DNA of 64,000 nt from an uncultured Flammeovirgaceae bacterium (GCA_937883755.1 CAKZYA010000015.1:55359-119358), one strand, 5' to 3'; shown: positions 54,479 through 63,904, numbered from the stretch's first letter. Numbers and translations: made by a program. Notes: generated by a model from the sequence alone, not told the origin.

Positions 54479-54970
54479 CTACAAATGCCTTCTTCTGGGC
54501 TTTGTCTGTTCGTGAATAACTCTTATGGCAGTACTTATCTGTTTTTCAATATCTTTAATCTTATTAATTGAGTGAATCACGTGACGCTTTTTACCCAATG
54601 AGAGCTTTTTAAAAATAGCTATTAGGTCGTCATCTTGTTCTAGGAGAGCTTCCAAGACTTCGGGCATTTCAACCCCTAACGGATTTGGATCTTCATGAAG
54701 AGTGAAATGCAATGTATCGCCCAATTTCTTATTAGCAGCTTTTAGATTTTTACTACCCAGAATGATAAAGAAATTTCCATCACCCAAGTGATTCAATCCA
54801 CACTGAAATGTCACGTTTTCTTCAAGGGTACAGATGAAGCGGGTGAGGCGTTTGTTCTCCAGCCGATTGACAAACTCAGCCGGAATAGTGAGGTAAAAGT
54901 ATCCTCCTTTTCGCTTTTCTAACTGCTGTATTATCTGCTTTTCCTCAAAGAGAATTTCTTGTTTCGACAT
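54479..54970 (-). CDS. YdeI/OmpD-associated-like protein with DUF1905 domain
   Basis: A 163-residue cytoplasmic protein. Residues ~10-100 match the DUF1905 fold (GGYFYLTIPAEFVNRL, GNFFIILGSKNLKAANKKLGDTLHFTL). The C-terminal ~60 residues correspond to the helical YdeI/OmpD-associated part (LPEVLEALLEQDDDLIAIFKKLSLGKKRHVIHSI), including the conserved KRHVIHSINKIKDIEKQ segment. The biochemical function of the family is unknown; some members are linked to stress. It overlaps the upstream SRPBCC gene by 26 bases and is last in a probable operon with the Crp/Fnr regulator. The call rests on motif recognition. Confidence 0.72.
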   Translation of the reverse strand: MSKQEILFEEKQIIQQLEKRKGGYFYLTIPAEFVNRLENKRLTRFICTLEENVTFQCGLNHLGDGNFFIILGSKNLKAANKKLGDTLHFTLHEDPNPLGVEMPEVLEALLEQDDDLIAIFKKLSLGKKRHVIHSINKIKDIEKQISTAIRVIHEQTKPRRRHL

Positions 54971-55547
54971 ATTGCTTTAAACCACTAAGATCCTTTAAAT
55001 GCATTCGATGTACCCACTTTATGATACCTCCAAAATAAGCAATAAGGAAGTGAGGTTTCTTTAATAGTTCATTGAACCATAAACTGACTTCGGTACGCTT
55101 ATCGGGTAGTTCTTTAAGTATAAACGAAAGACGAACATCATCCTCGAAGGGAGCTACGTAGCTCTTGAGATAAAAGTCTACTTGCTCATTCTCAGTTAAA
55201 CCCGTAACTTCTTGATAACCAAACTCTTTTCCATTTTTTGAATATACTGTTTGGGCACCAATGATACCATCCGTATTTTTCACCAAGCACTCCGATTTGG
55301 TTTCGGTAGGCCAGGCACTCCAATCCATTAGTTGCTCCTGAAAGCGAATGGCATCGTAAACTTTTGAAATCGGAGCTTGTACGATAATGGTCTCAATGTA
55401 CTGAATCCGATTGGGAAGAAAGATAGTAAGTAGGAGGAGAGCTACCACAATACCTCCGCCGACTGCTAGTAGAATTGTCAACACCATTTTTTGTGCTTTA
55501 AATTTTATTCCAAATTTAGGAAGCACATTGCTAGCAAAATTTGCCAT
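54945..55547 (-). CDS. Membrane-anchored SRPBCC (START-like) protein
   Basis: A 200-residue protein with a hydrophobic helix (MVLTILLAVGGGIVVALLLL) and an SRPBCC ligand-binding domain (IETIIVQAPISKVYDAIRFQ, MDWSAWP, KNGKEFGYQEVTGL, VHRMHLKDLSGLKQYVE). In many relatives the protein starts directly at such a helix, so Met21 (55487) is a serious alternative to the first Met. It is the middle gene of the Crp/Fnr-SRPBCC-YdeI set: 11 bases after the regulator stop and overlapping the next gene by 26 bases. The ligand is unknown. Confidence 0.75.
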   Translation of the reverse strand: MANFASNVLPKFGIKFKAQKMVLTILLAVGGGIVVALLLLTIFLPNRIQYIETIIVQAPISKVYDAIRFQEQLMDWSAWPTETKSECLVKNTDGIIGAQTVYSKNGKEFGYQEVTGLTENEQVDFYLKSYVAPFEDDVRLSFILKELPDKRTEVSLWFNELLKKPHFLIAYFGGIIKWVHRMHLKDLSGLKQYVETRNSL

Positions 55548-55558
55548 ATGACAAAAAA

Positions 55559-56122
55559 TTAGCCTTTCTTTGCCCGTAATCGGCTCATGGAGCTTTGGGT
55601 AATACCGATAAAGCTGGAAATATAGCGGAGTGGATAGCGGGAAAGCCAGTTTTTTTCTTCTTCTACTCGTTTGTATCGTTCTGCCGCTTCATCGCTCTGA
55701 AAGGACATTACATTTTTAGCGAGATTAACGAAAGCTATTTCCACCGTTTTTCTCAGCAAAGTATTGTAAGCATTGGATATTTGTGCTAGTTGATCGCTTT
55801 GCTGTTTAGAAATGACATAAACCACAGTTGGCTCAATAGCTTCAATAATAATTCTGCTTTTCACTTGATCAAGATAGCTTTCCAGATCGGTAAATATCTG
55901 TCCAGCAGTAGCAATCCAAACCGTATAGTCCTGATCGTTTTTATGATAGTACAGCCGCATGGTACCACTTTCTAGAAAGTAATATTGCTTACAAACTTGG
56001 GCAGCCTTCAATAAAAATTGCCCTTTGCGTAACTCAACTTTTTCTAAATGCTCGAGTATTTCATCTACCTCTTCAGCACTAGCTTGAGAAAGTGTTCTTA
56101 CTTGGTCTTTGATTACTTGCAT
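55559..56122 (-). CDS. Crp/Fnr family transcriptional regulator
   Basis: A 187-residue regulator. Residues ~15-115 form the cyclic-nucleotide-binding jelly roll (VELRKGQFLLKAAQVCKQYYFLESGTMRLYYHKNDQDYTVW). A long helix follows, and then the C-terminal helix-turn-helix (YPLRYISSFIGITQSSMSRLRAKK), typical of the short Bacteroidota Crp-like branch. It lacks the FNR iron-sulfur cysteines. Likely ligand unknown, as these proteins often lack the cAMP-binding residues. It begins 41 bases after the thrS stop and is probably transcribed with SRPBCC and YdeI-like genes, which it may regulate. Confidence 0.87.
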   Translation of the reverse strand: MQVIKDQVRTLSQASAEEVDEILEHLEKVELRKGQFLLKAAQVCKQYYFLESGTMRLYYHKNDQDYTVWIATAGQIFTDLESYLDQVKSRIIIEAIEPTVVYVISKQQSDQLAQISNAYNTLLRKTVEIAFVNLAKNVMSFQSDEAAERYKRVEEEKNWLSRYPLRYISSFIGITQSSMSRLRAKKG

Positions 56123-56163
56123 CTTGGTTTCTCTGCGAGGCCATTATTGCCAGTCGCGACAAC

Positions 56164-58092
56164 CTACAACTGCTCCGAAAAATAATTGATAAAATCGGGT
56201 AAACTGTAGGTTCCCACATCGCCCTGCCCGTGGCGACGTACTGATACCGAACGGTTTTCGGCTTCTTTTTCACCTACAATTAGCATAAACGGAATCTTGG
56301 TTACTTCCGCATCTCGGATTTTTCGGCCAATTTTCTCATCCCGATGATCTACCGCACCTCGAATATCTCGTTCTTCCAGCATCGCTAGCACTTCATCGGC
56401 GTAATCGGCGTACTTTTCGGAAATGGGTAGGATAGCAAACTGTTCAGGAGCTAGCCACAGTGGCAGATTTCCCCCGGTATGTTCCAGTAAAATGGCTACG
56501 AAGCGCTCCATAGAACCAAAAGGAGCGCGATGAATCATTACTGGCTGGTGCTTTTGATTATCAGCACCGATATAGGTCAAATCAAAGCGTTCGGGCAGAT
56601 TATAATCTACTTGGATAGTTCCTAATTGCCACTGCCGTCCGAGCGCATCGTTTACCATGAAATCTAGCTTTGGCCCGTAAAAAGCCGCCTCGCCGTATTC
56701 AGTAACGGTTTTTAATTCTTTTTCAGTAGCCGCTTCCACAATAGCTCGTTCAGCAAGCTCCCAGTTTTCATCAGTACCGATGTATTTTGATTGGTCTTCC
56801 TGATCGCGTAGCGAAATTTGAGTGGTAAAATCCTCAAAACCCAATGAGCCAAAGACGTAGAGCACCAAGTCAATTACTTTTTTAAACTCATCCTTCACCT
56901 GATCGGGTCGGCAAAAAATATGGGCATCATCCTGAGTAAATCCTCGAACGCGAGTCAGTCCGTGCAATTCGCCGCTTTGCTCGTAGCGGTATACAGTACC
57001 AAACTCAGCGTAACGGATAGGCAATTCTTTATAGGAATGTGGTCGGCTCTGATAGATTTCGCAGTGGTGCGGGCAGTTCATTGGTTTCAACAAAAACTCT
57101 TCACCTTCGTGCGGAGTGCTAATTGGCTGAAACGAATCTTTGCCGTATTTCTCGTAGTGACCGGAGGTTACATACAAATCTTTGTGGCCGATGTGGGGGG
57201 AGATTACCGGAAGGTAACCGGCTTTCTGTTGGGCTTTTTTAAGAAAATTCTCCAACCGCTCGCGCATGATTACGCCTTTGGGTAGCCACAGCGGCAAACC
57301 CTGCCCTACTCTTTCTGAAAAAGTGAACAGCTCTAATTCGCGGCCCAGTTTGCGATGATCGCGCTTTTTGGCTTCTTCTAATAGCTCCAGATACTCCTTT
57401 AGCTCTTTCTGCTTCGGAAAAGTGATGCCGTAAATGCGGGTAAGCTGCTTGTTTTTTTCATCGCCCCGCCAGTAGGCACCCGCCACATTCATAAGCTTAA
57501 TCGCCTTAATAAATCCGGTATTAGGAATATGTGGTCCCCGACACAAATCCACAAAATTTCCCTGCTGATAAAAGGTGATTTGACCATCTTCTAGCCCGTC
57601 AATCAACTCCAACTTGTATTCATCACCCTTTTCGGTGAAGTAGTCAACCGCATCAGCTTTACTAACATCTCGTCGCTCATACGTATTCTTCTGGCGAGCT
57701 AGCTCCTGCATTTTGGCCTCAATCTTAGGCAAATCGTCCTCGCCTAGTGATTGGTCGCCTAAATCTACGTCGTAGTAAAAACCATTAGCGATGGGCGGAC
57801 CAATACCGAATTTTATACCCGGATATAAACCTTCTAAAGCCTCGGCTAGCAAGTGAGCTGAAGAGTGCCAAAAGGCTGATTTACCTTCCACATCGTTCCA
57901 GGTAAGTAGCTGTAGCTGGGCATCGTGATCTATTGTACGAGTAGCATCCCACACCTCGCCATCTACTTTTGCTGCTAGTACATTGCGAGCCAGTCCTTCG
58001 CTAATACTTTGGGCAATTTCCAATCCAGTAACACCTGAAGGATACGATCGTTGGCTTCCATCAGGTAAAGTAATTTGTATTTCTTCGGCCAT
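56164..58092 (-). CDS. thrS: Threonine--tRNA ligase
   Basis: A 642-residue class II aminoacyl-tRNA synthetase that charges tRNA-Thr. The N-terminal TGS domain begins at [18 protein letters not shown] (start 58092, chosen because it fits the family; the open frame extends 31 codons into the upstream gene). The editing domain with [13 protein letters not shown] and the HxxxH/Cys-type site follows. The catalytic core has [47 protein letters not shown] and [18 protein letters not shown]. The anticodon-binding domain is at the end. It starts 2 bases after the TPR gene stop, so they are coupled. In many bacteria thrS is adjacent to infC; here they are separated by about 12 kb on the same strand. 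Confidence 0.97.
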   Translation of the reverse strand: MAEEIQITLPDGSQRSYPSGVTGLEIAQSISEGLARNVLAAKVDGEVWDATRTIDHDAQLQLLTWNDVEGKSAFWHSSAHLLAEALEGLYPGIKFGIGPPIANGFYYDVDLGDQSLGEDDLPKIEAKMQELARQKNTYERRDVSKADAVDYFTEKGDEYKLELIDGLEDGQITFYQQGNFVDLCRGPHIPNTGFIKAIKLMNVAGAYWRGDEKNKQLTRIYGITFPKQKELKEYLELLEEAKKRDHRKLGRELELFTFSERVGQGLPLWLPKGVIMRERLENFLKKAQQKAGYLPVISPHIGHKDLYVTSGHYEKYGKDSFQPISTPHEGEEFLLKPMNCPHHCEIYQSRPHSYKELPIRYAEFGTVYRYEQSGELHGLTRVRGFTQDDAHIFCRPDQVKDEFKKVIDLVLYVFGSLGFEDFTTQISLRDQEDQSKYIGTDENWELAERAIVEAATEKELKTVTEYGEAAFYGPKLDFMVNDALGRQWQLGTIQVDYNLPERFDLTYIGADNQKHQPVMIHRAPFGSMERFVAILLEHTGGNLPLWLAPEQFAILPISEKYADYADEVLAMLEERDIRGAVDHRDEKIGRKIRDAEVTKIPFMLIVGEKEAENRSVSVRRHGQGDVGTYSLPDFINYFSEQL

Positions 58093-58094
58093 GG

Positions 58095-59243
58095 TTAGGG
58101 ATTCGGTTTTTCGGGAGTGATCGATTGAATTGACGGCACCCCCTGTTTCATTCGCTGGAATTCCTCTTCCTGCTTTTTGCGCCACAAATATGCAACTTTT
58201 CCCCGTAGATCATCAAGCTCCTGTTGGGCTATTTGATGAATGTTGTACTGCTGCATGGAATCGAGCTCTAAAATTTCTTCGTACTGCTTAATTGCCCGCG
58301 AATAGTTATAGCGCTTATTCTGCACCCGAGCCAACGTTAGCATAGCTTGCTTATCGTCAGACCGGGTATTCAACAATTGGCGAGAATAGTATGCTGCCGA
58401 ATCGTAACGACGATCTTGGTAGTGTACGTTTTGCAACTCCCTTAATACCACCGGGGTTACTCCCTGAGTTTTTATGCGGTACAGTACCATACGAGCACTA
58501 TCTTCGTAGCCAGTCTGGCGTAAGATCCGAGCTTGTTGCAGTAGCAAACGGCTGTCTTGAGCATTTTTAGGCTGCTCAAGAATTTTATCCATATAGGATT
58601 TTGCCCGGTTGTAATCACCAGTATTTACATAAAAATCTACTAACACTCCGTACACTGCCACGGCATCGGCTCCCAACTCAAGACTTTTTAGTAGGTTTTT
58701 TTCAGCCGCTAGAGTATCGCCCAGCATGACTTGAGCTTTGCCCTTACGAAAATAGTTTTGAGGATTCTTAGGGACGTACAGCAGAGCACTATCACTGTAA
58801 CGCAGAGCATCTTCAAAATAGTTACTATTGATACTGGCTTCAGCCAGAATATCGTATATTTCAATTAGGTCGCCCCCCTTGCTGCGGGCAAGTTTTGCCG
58901 CCCGTACTGCTTCACGATTTTGCCCCTTCAAGAGCAATGCCCGGGCACTTATCAAATGGTAGGCAGGAATATCTTTATCAATCTCAATAGCTTTCCGAAT
59001 ACTCGCTAGTGCATTGTTAGTCTTATTTTGCTGGAGCAATAGCGCAGCTCGGCGGTAGTACGCTTCTGCATTATCTGGCTCATCCTGGATGACCTCATCT
59101 ACCCATGCCAGGGCGTAGGTATAATATTCCTCATCAAAGGTAGGCATTTCAGGAATATGGTAAGCCTCCTGGGAAGTGCAAGCTGCTAATGCACCTAGAA
59201 GTATTACGAAGCATCCGAAAATTAGTCTCGCTGAAATTGTCAT
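58095..59243 (-). CDS. TPR-repeat lipoprotein
   Basis: A protein of 382 residues from Met 59243 ([25 protein letters not shown]), with a clear lipoprotein signal. The longer frame starting 19 codons upstream runs into a repeat element. Ten or more TPR units follow (e.g. [88 protein letters not shown]). It is likely a periplasmic or surface scaffold. Only two bases separate it from thrS, suggesting translational coupling, although the functional connection with tRNA charging is unclear. The C-terminal residues are charged and low in complexity. Confidence 0.82.
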   Translation of the reverse strand: MTISARLIFGCFVILLGALAACTSQEAYHIPEMPTFDEEYYTYALAWVDEVIQDEPDNAEAYYRRAALLLQQNKTNNALASIRKAIEIDKDIPAYHLISARALLLKGQNREAVRAAKLARSKGGDLIEIYDILAEASINSNYFEDALRYSDSALLYVPKNPQNYFRKGKAQVMLGDTLAAEKNLLKSLELGADAVAVYGVLVDFYVNTGDYNRAKSYMDKILEQPKNAQDSRLLLQQARILRQTGYEDSARMVLYRIKTQGVTPVVLRELQNVHYQDRRYDSAAYYSRQLLNTRSDDKQAMLTLARVQNKRYNYSRAIKQYEEILELDSMQQYNIHQIAQQELDDLRGKVAYLWRKKQEEEFQRMKQGVPSIQSITPEKPNP

Positions 59244-59262
59244 TTGTGGTTTGTTTCTTGAC

Positions 59263-59301
59263 GTGTTCAGGCCACTGTGGAACAGTGTTAAAGTGTTCAA
59301 G
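59263..59301. repeat. GTGTTCA-type hairpin repeat (first copy)
   Basis: A 39-base element containing stem CACTG/CAGTG with a five-base loop, flanked by GTGTTCA and AAGTGTTCAAG. It aligns without gaps to 63924-63962 with six differences. One of these is a compensatory pair in the stem. A mirrored, indel-containing right arm made of ACAC/TGAA units follows at ~59311-59345. It lies between the TPR and asparaginase genes. Confidence 0.65.
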
Positions 59302-59384
59302 ATTATATCCTACACTAACACCTGAATACACGAAAACGTTAGCACCTCTTTTCAAACACAATTTTCCGAAAAATCATTGACAAA

Positions 59385-60338
59385 TTAAGAGTAAAAACTC
59401 TCTACATCTTTCATCTGATTGGTTCCTTCAGCATATTGGGCAAAATTGAAGCCAGGGTGTAAACTGTAGGCTCCTATTTCTCCTTGCTTACTAATTGCTA
59501 AAAACCCAATCTGAATATCTTTCGCATTTTTTTGTTTTGAGATTCGGCGTACTGCTTTTTCGCAGGCTTGTTGAGGCGAGTTACCCTGGCGCATAAGCTC
59601 TACAATCAAATGGGCACCACATACTTTAATAACTGCTTCGCCCATGCCAGTAGCGGTAGCGGCTCCAACTTCATTGTCTACATATAGTCCTGCTCCAATA
59701 ATAGGCGAATCGCCAACCCGACCGTGCATTTTGTAGGCCAGACCGCTAGTAGTACAGGCACCAGATAGGTTTCCATCGGCATCCAGAGCCACCATACCAA
59801 TAGTATCATGATTTTCTACATTGATAATTGGCTTGTATTCAGCCTCCTCCATCCATTCTTTCCAAGCTTTCTCAGCTCGCTCAGTTAACAGGTTTTCCTG
59901 TTTAAATCCCTGATCTAAGGCAAATTGTAGGGCGCCGTCTCCCACCATCATCACATGAGGAGTTTTCTCCATTACTGCCCGCGCTACCGAAATTGGGTGC
60001 TTGATCCCTTCTAAAAACGCCACTGCCCCACATTCGCCGTTTTCGTCCATAATACAGGCATCTAACGTAACGTGACCGTCACGGTCGGGCAAGCCGCCGT
60101 AGCCTACACTCAAGTTATCTTCTGCCTCTGTGATTCGCACTCCAGCCTCTACCGCATCTAGCGCCTTCCCCCCTCGTTCTAATATTTTCCATGAGGCAGC
60201 GTTGGCATCAATACCGTGTTCCCAAGTAGAAACCACAATTGGTTTAGTAGTGGATTTAGCTAAGGAACGAGAAGTAAAAGCCGATACGGCAGCAGCCCCA
60301 GCACTAAGTCGTTTGAGAAAATTTCTACGTCGAATCAT
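59385..60338 (-). CDS. Asparaginase/glycosylasparaginase-type Ntn hydrolase (isoaspartyl peptidase family)
   Basis: A 317-residue protein with an N-terminal signal of twin-arginine style (IRRRNFLKRLSAGAAAVSAF), so probably periplasmic. The precursor is processed autocatalytically before the nucleophile Thr179 (NVENHDTIGMVALD), as in N4-(beta-N-acetylglucosaminyl)-L-asparaginase and plant-type asparaginases. Other conserved segments are GGKALDAVEAGVRITE, GHVTLDACIMDE, ACTTSGLAYKMHGRVGDSPIIGAGLYVDNEVGA and ATGMGE. It hydrolyses either GlcNAc-Asn from glycopeptides or isoaspartyl dipeptides. The KMHGRVGDSP motif favours the glycosylasparaginase branch. It is transcribed divergently from the PorE-like gene and appears monocistronic. 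Confidence 0.88.
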   Translation of the reverse strand: MIRRRNFLKRLSAGAAAVSAFTSRSLAKSTTKPIVVSTWEHGIDANAASWKILERGGKALDAVEAGVRITEAEDNLSVGYGGLPDRDGHVTLDACIMDENGECGAVAFLEGIKHPISVARAVMEKTPHVMMVGDGALQFALDQGFKQENLLTERAEKAWKEWMEEAEYKPIINVENHDTIGMVALDADGNLSGACTTSGLAYKMHGRVGDSPIIGAGLYVDNEVGAATATGMGEAVIKVCGAHLIVELMRQGNSPQQACEKAVRRISKQKNAKDIQIGFLAISKQGEIGAYSLHPGFNFAQYAEGTNQMKDVESFYS

Positions 60339-60451
60339 CAGGTTTAGTAGTTTAATTAAGGCAATAAAGTAACAAACTTGCCCGATAACCTACAAGGGGG
60401 CACTGTTTTTCCTGAAAAAGTGTTGCCGACTCAAAACCCGATCTTGTTCGT

Positions 60452-62431
60452 ATGAATTTTCGTTTTGGTGCCGTCCTTATCTTTCTTTTAATCAGCACTT
60501 TAGGCTCAGAAGCTATCCTTGCTCAACGCAATCGCCCCCCCGAACCACCACGACGCTCTACTTCTTCATATACATCAAAATCGAAAAAAGCCATCCAGTA
60601 TTACGAAGATGCTTTCTCTTTTTTTCTACGTCGGCAGTACGGTCAGGCACTGGAGTTACTAGAATATTGCTTGAAAAAAGACCCAGCTTTTACCGAAGCA
60701 CAATTGCAAACAGCTAAGATTTACGAAGCCCTCTCCGACATAGCCCGGGCTGAGTATCATTACAAAAAAGTAGTAAAACAGCAGGCGGGAAACCCTAAGT
60801 TTGTAGAAGCTCCTTTCCAGCTAGCCAAACTCTACTTTCGGCAGGGCAAATATGAAGATGCTCATAAACAGGCAACGCTCGCACTAGAAACTCCCAAAGC
60901 AGCCGGAGTAATTCGAGAAGAAGCTCAAATGTTACTAACAAATATCAACTTTGCTGAAGAAGCCATTCAACAGCCAGTAGATTTTCAGCCCCAGCGGGTG
61001 GGAGGTCAATTGCATCAGTTCCCATTGCAGTACTTTCCAGTGCTTACTGTCGATCAACAAAGCCTGATTTTTACGGGAAGGCGCGGTATTACGCCCCGCT
61101 ACGACGAGGATATTTACATAAGTGAAAAAAATGAACAAGGAGAGTGGCAGGCTCCCGAGTTACTTTCGGAAAACATTAATACAATGCATAACGAGGGCAC
61201 TTGCACCGTTTCTGCCGACGGGCGCACGCTAATTTTCACCGCTTGTGAAGGGCGCAAAGGTTACGGAAAATGTGACTTGTTTGTAAGCTATAAGAAGGGT
61301 GATACCTGGTCGGTACCGAAGAACTTAGGAGCTGAGGTAAACTCATCGGCTTGGGAATCTCAGCCTACACTATCCGCCGACGGAAACACCCTCTACTTTG
61401 TATCGGATCGAGAAAGCGGATTCGGAAAGATGGATATCTACCAAACCCAACGCCAAACTGAAGGAACTTGGACGAAGGCAAAAAATGTGGGGGCAGATAT
61501 TAATACTACCCGTGATGAAGTATCCCCCTTCATTCACGTGAATGGGCAAACGTTGTATTTCGCCTCTAATGGCCGGCCAGGTTTCGGTGGGTTTGATTTA
61601 TACGTGACCGAACAGCAAAACGGGCAGTGGAAAGAGCCAAAAAATTTGGGGTATCCCATTAATACCTTTGAGGATCAGGCTTCATTATTTATTACCGCTG
61701 ATGGTCAGGATGCTTACTATTCTAACGAAGAGCAACGACAGGGTGAATATGTCCGCAGCGAAATCTACATGTTTACAATTCCGACCGAGATTCGGGTGCA
61801 AAACCGTAGTAACTATGTATTTGGTAAGGTGTACCACGCTCAAACGAAAGAACCGCTAGAAGCGGCTATTGAGCTTATTGATTTACGCCAGCAGCAACGG
61901 ATCTCATCTGTAGCATCTGATCCGGTAAATGGAGAATATTTAATGGTTCTTACCGAAGGCTCAGAATACGCCCTTTACGTAAACAAAGAAGCTTTTCTAT
62001 TTAAAAGCTTAACATTTAATTACGTAACTCCATCCGAAGCGTACCTACAGCAGCCAATTGAAATTGATATTTATCTTGATCCAGTAGAAAAAGGTCGGGA
62101 AACCGTGCTGAATAACGTTTTTTTCGATACCGATAAATACGAAATCAAAGAAAAGTCGAAATCAGAGCTCGACAAAATCGCAAATTTTTTGCAAGAGAAT
62201 CCAGATATTTCCGTTTCTATCAATGGGCATACTGATAATGTAGGCTCAGATGCATACAATCAAACCCTTTCTGGTAAACGAGCCAAAGCAGTATACGACT
62301 ATCTAATTCAGGTAGGGATAGCTGCCGAACGATTGGCTTACCAGGGTTACGGTGCCGAAAAACCTATTGCTGATAACAACACTGCCGAAGGTCGCCAAAA
62401 AAATCGGCGGATTGCATTTGAAATATTATAG
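60452..62431 (+). CDS. PorE-like protein: TPR, WD40-like propeller, carboxypeptidase-regulatory-like and OmpA domains
   Basis: A 659-residue exported protein (signal ~1-25, SEAILAQ). Its domains are: TPR units ~45-165 (AIQYYEDAFSFFLRRQYGQALELLEYCL); a PD40/WD40-like six-bladed propeller ~185-440 (GRTLIFTACEGRKGYGKCDLFVSYK, GNTLYFVSDRESGFGKMDIYQ, GQTLYFASNGRPGFGGFDLYV); a carboxypeptidase-regulatory-like domain ~455-535; an OmpA peptidoglycan-binding domain ~545-659 (NNVFFDTDKYEIKEKSKSELDKIANFL, INGHTDNVGSDAYNQTLSGKRA). This is the architecture of PorE, the T9SS accessory protein that binds peptidoglycan. Related multi-copy proteins exist, so orthology is not proved. It is divergent from the asparaginase, with a 113-base shared promoter region. 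Confidence 0.85.
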   Translation: MNFRFGAVLIFLLISTLGSEAILAQRNRPPEPPRRSTSSYTSKSKKAIQYYEDAFSFFLRRQYGQALELLEYCLKKDPAFTEAQLQTAKIYEALSDIARAEYHYKKVVKQQAGNPKFVEAPFQLAKLYFRQGKYEDAHKQATLALETPKAAGVIREEAQMLLTNINFAEEAIQQPVDFQPQRVGGQLHQFPLQYFPVLTVDQQSLIFTGRRGITPRYDEDIYISEKNEQGEWQAPELLSENINTMHNEGTCTVSADGRTLIFTACEGRKGYGKCDLFVSYKKGDTWSVPKNLGAEVNSSAWESQPTLSADGNTLYFVSDRESGFGKMDIYQTQRQTEGTWTKAKNVGADINTTRDEVSPFIHVNGQTLYFASNGRPGFGGFDLYVTEQQNGQWKEPKNLGYPINTFEDQASLFITADGQDAYYSNEEQRQGEYVRSEIYMFTIPTEIRVQNRSNYVFGKVYHAQTKEPLEAAIELIDLRQQQRISSVASDPVNGEYLMVLTEGSEYALYVNKEAFLFKSLTFNYVTPSEAYLQQPIEIDIYLDPVEKGRETVLNNVFFDTDKYEIKEKSKSELDKIANFLQENPDISVSINGHTDNVGSDAYNQTLSGKRAKAVYDYLIQVGIAAERLAYQGYGAEKPIADNNTAEGRQKNRRIAFEIL

Positions 62432-62511
62432 TAATGCTTTACCTTTTCGCTTAAATTAGATGAATTGTGGAATGATATTTTGTCGCTATTTTCCAACTGA
62501 TACTGATTGCC

Positions 62512-63120
62512 GTGAAGCCTCTATTTAGGGTGCAAGACTACAGTCTCGCGGAGTGGATACCCTTCTTGCGGTTAATATCGGTTCCCTTCATTTTGCTACT
62601 AATTGGTCTAGAAATCAGGCTTTTAGCAGCTTTTGCGTACTTTATTAGCTTCTGTAGCGATGCGCTAGATGGGTTTGTCGCCCGCACCTTTAACATGGAG
62701 TCAGATCGCCGGGGTCGGCTCGATTCTATTGCCGATGAATTTTTGTTATCCGCCGGAGTTATTGGACTTTACGTTTTTGAACCAGTCTTTTTTTCTGAGA
62801 ACTTTTTCTGGATTTTCACAGTCATTGGACTTTATATTTTTCAATTGCTGTTTGCCTTAATTCGTTACGGCACCTACTCTAGCTTCCACACTATTTCGGC
62901 TCGGGCAGCCACGGTGGTGCAAGCAATATTTTTTATGAGTATGCTTTTCTTTGGACCTCAACCCTGGCTATTCGCCGTGATGATCGGTTTGTCATTGGTA
63001 GACTCTCTAGAAGAAGTTATTCTGATTGCTAGCTTACCCCAGTGGCGAGCTCACGTAAATGGCATTTTCTGGCTCAGAAAAGCTCAACGAGCCGGAAATC
63101 AGGAGAAAATTCATCATTAA
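62512..63120 (+). CDS. CDP-alcohol phosphatidyltransferase family protein (GTG start)
   Basis: A 202-residue membrane enzyme with six or so helices (e.g. LISVPFILLLIGLEIRLLAAFAYFI, FFSENFFWIFTVIGLYIFQLLF). It transfers a phosphatidyl group from CDP-diacylglycerol to an alcohol such as glycerol phosphate or inositol. The family motif DxxDGxxAR...D...D is visible: Asp50, Asp53-Gly54, Ala57-Arg58, Asp71 and Asp75 (LDSIADEF). The Gly expected at position 67 is Arg, with Gly68 displaced by one. The start is GTG at 62512; no ATG precedes the first helix. It follows the PorE-like gene by 80 bases and precedes a convergent SDR gene. The acceptor alcohol is not predictable. Confidence 0.8.
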   Translation: MKPLFRVQDYSLAEWIPFLRLISVPFILLLIGLEIRLLAAFAYFISFCSDALDGFVARTFNMESDRRGRLDSIADEFLLSAGVIGLYVFEPVFFSENFFWIFTVIGLYIFQLLFALIRYGTYSSFHTISARAATVVQAIFFMSMLFFGPQPWLFAVMIGLSLVDSLEEVILIASLPQWRAHVNGIFWLRKAQRAGNQEKIHH

Positions 63121-63161
63121 AGTACCTGGAGCGGGGCGCATGGTGCTTAGAGCCATATGCA

Positions 63162-63184
63162 GGTTCATCGTCCGCACTTGAACC
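63162..63184. other. Hairpin in the convergent gap
   Basis: GGTTCA (63162-63167) and TGAACC (63179-63184) pair perfectly with an 11-base loop, in the 88-base convergent gap between the CDP-alcohol and SDR genes. The region is GC-rich and partly self-complementary. It may be a bidirectional terminator, but there is no T tract. Confidence 0.3.
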
Positions 63185-63208
63185 GCGCATCGGCCGTAAT
63201 CGATAAAA

Positions 63209-63904
63209 TTACCACTCAATCCGCTTGCCATCGCGGAAGAAGCCACCAGTTGGTCCGTCTTTAGGGAGGGTTGCCGCCCACACAATGCCTTCAGCACCTT
63301 CTGCCACGCTACGCGGAGCTTCTTTTCCGCCCATATCGGTGCGAACCCAACCCGGGCCTACTGAATTCACTAAAATACCAGTACCTTTTAGATCGGCAGC
63401 AAGTTTAATGGTCAGCACATTTAACGATGCCTTGGAGACACTATAAGCTGGTGTACCTCCTCCCATACCGTCCAGCGCACCCGCTCCACTAGAAACATTG
63501 ACGATTCGTCCGTAGCCATGTTTTCGCATCAGAGGGATAAAGGCTTGGCTCATCCGCCAGGGCCCGAGCACATTCGTATCAAATGTTTCCTGAACAGTTA
63601 TGAGATCAGCTTTCTCAGCATTTTGCCAAGTATCATAATTAATACCCGCATTATTGACTAAAACGTCTAGCCGTCCGTAGCGTTCCTCCACGTAGCTTTG
63701 CAGTTTTGCTACACTATTGTCATCCGCTACATCCAGTGAGTGATATGATATACGGTCATTATCTAATTCTTTTATCGCCCTTCGCCCTTTCTCTTCATCA
63801 CGACTGGTTAGAATAACTTCGTAACCCGCTTTGGCTAACTGCCGACAAACTTCTAAACCAATTCCCCGGTTGGCCCCGGTTACTAATGCAATCATTGAAT
63901 TCAT
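63209..63904 (-). CDS. Short-chain dehydrogenase/reductase (SDR)
   Basis: A 231-residue classical SDR that oxidises or reduces an unidentified substrate with NAD(P)(H). The nucleotide-binding TGANRGIG is at 9-16, with VLVNNAGINYDTW as the NNAG structural motif. The catalytic triad is present: Ser in IVNVSSGAG, Tyr and Lys in AYSVSKASL. Arg13 and the following basic residues (SRDEEKGR) favour NADPH. The C-terminal VGPGWVRTDMGG is the carbonyl-reductase-like segment. Met4 is an alternative start. The gene is at the right end of the window, followed upstream by the octamer repeat. It converges with the CDP-alcohol gene. Confidence 0.9.
   Translation of the reverse strand: MNSMIALVTGANRGIGLEVCRQLAKAGYEVILTSRDEEKGRRAIKELDNDRISYHSLDVADDNSVAKLQSYVEERYGRLDVLVNNAGINYDTWQNAEKADLITVQETFDTNVLGPWRMSQAFIPLMRKHGYGRIVNVSSGAGALDGMGGGTPAYSVSKASLNVLTIKLAADLKGTGILVNSVGPGWVRTDMGGKEAPRSVAEGAEGIVWAATLPKDGPTGGFFRDGKRIEW

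Noticed and set aside
58093..58185. N-terminal extension of threonyl-tRNA synthetase
   Set aside because: It overlaps the end of the TPR gene in another frame, and the TGS domain begins directly after the ATG at 58092.
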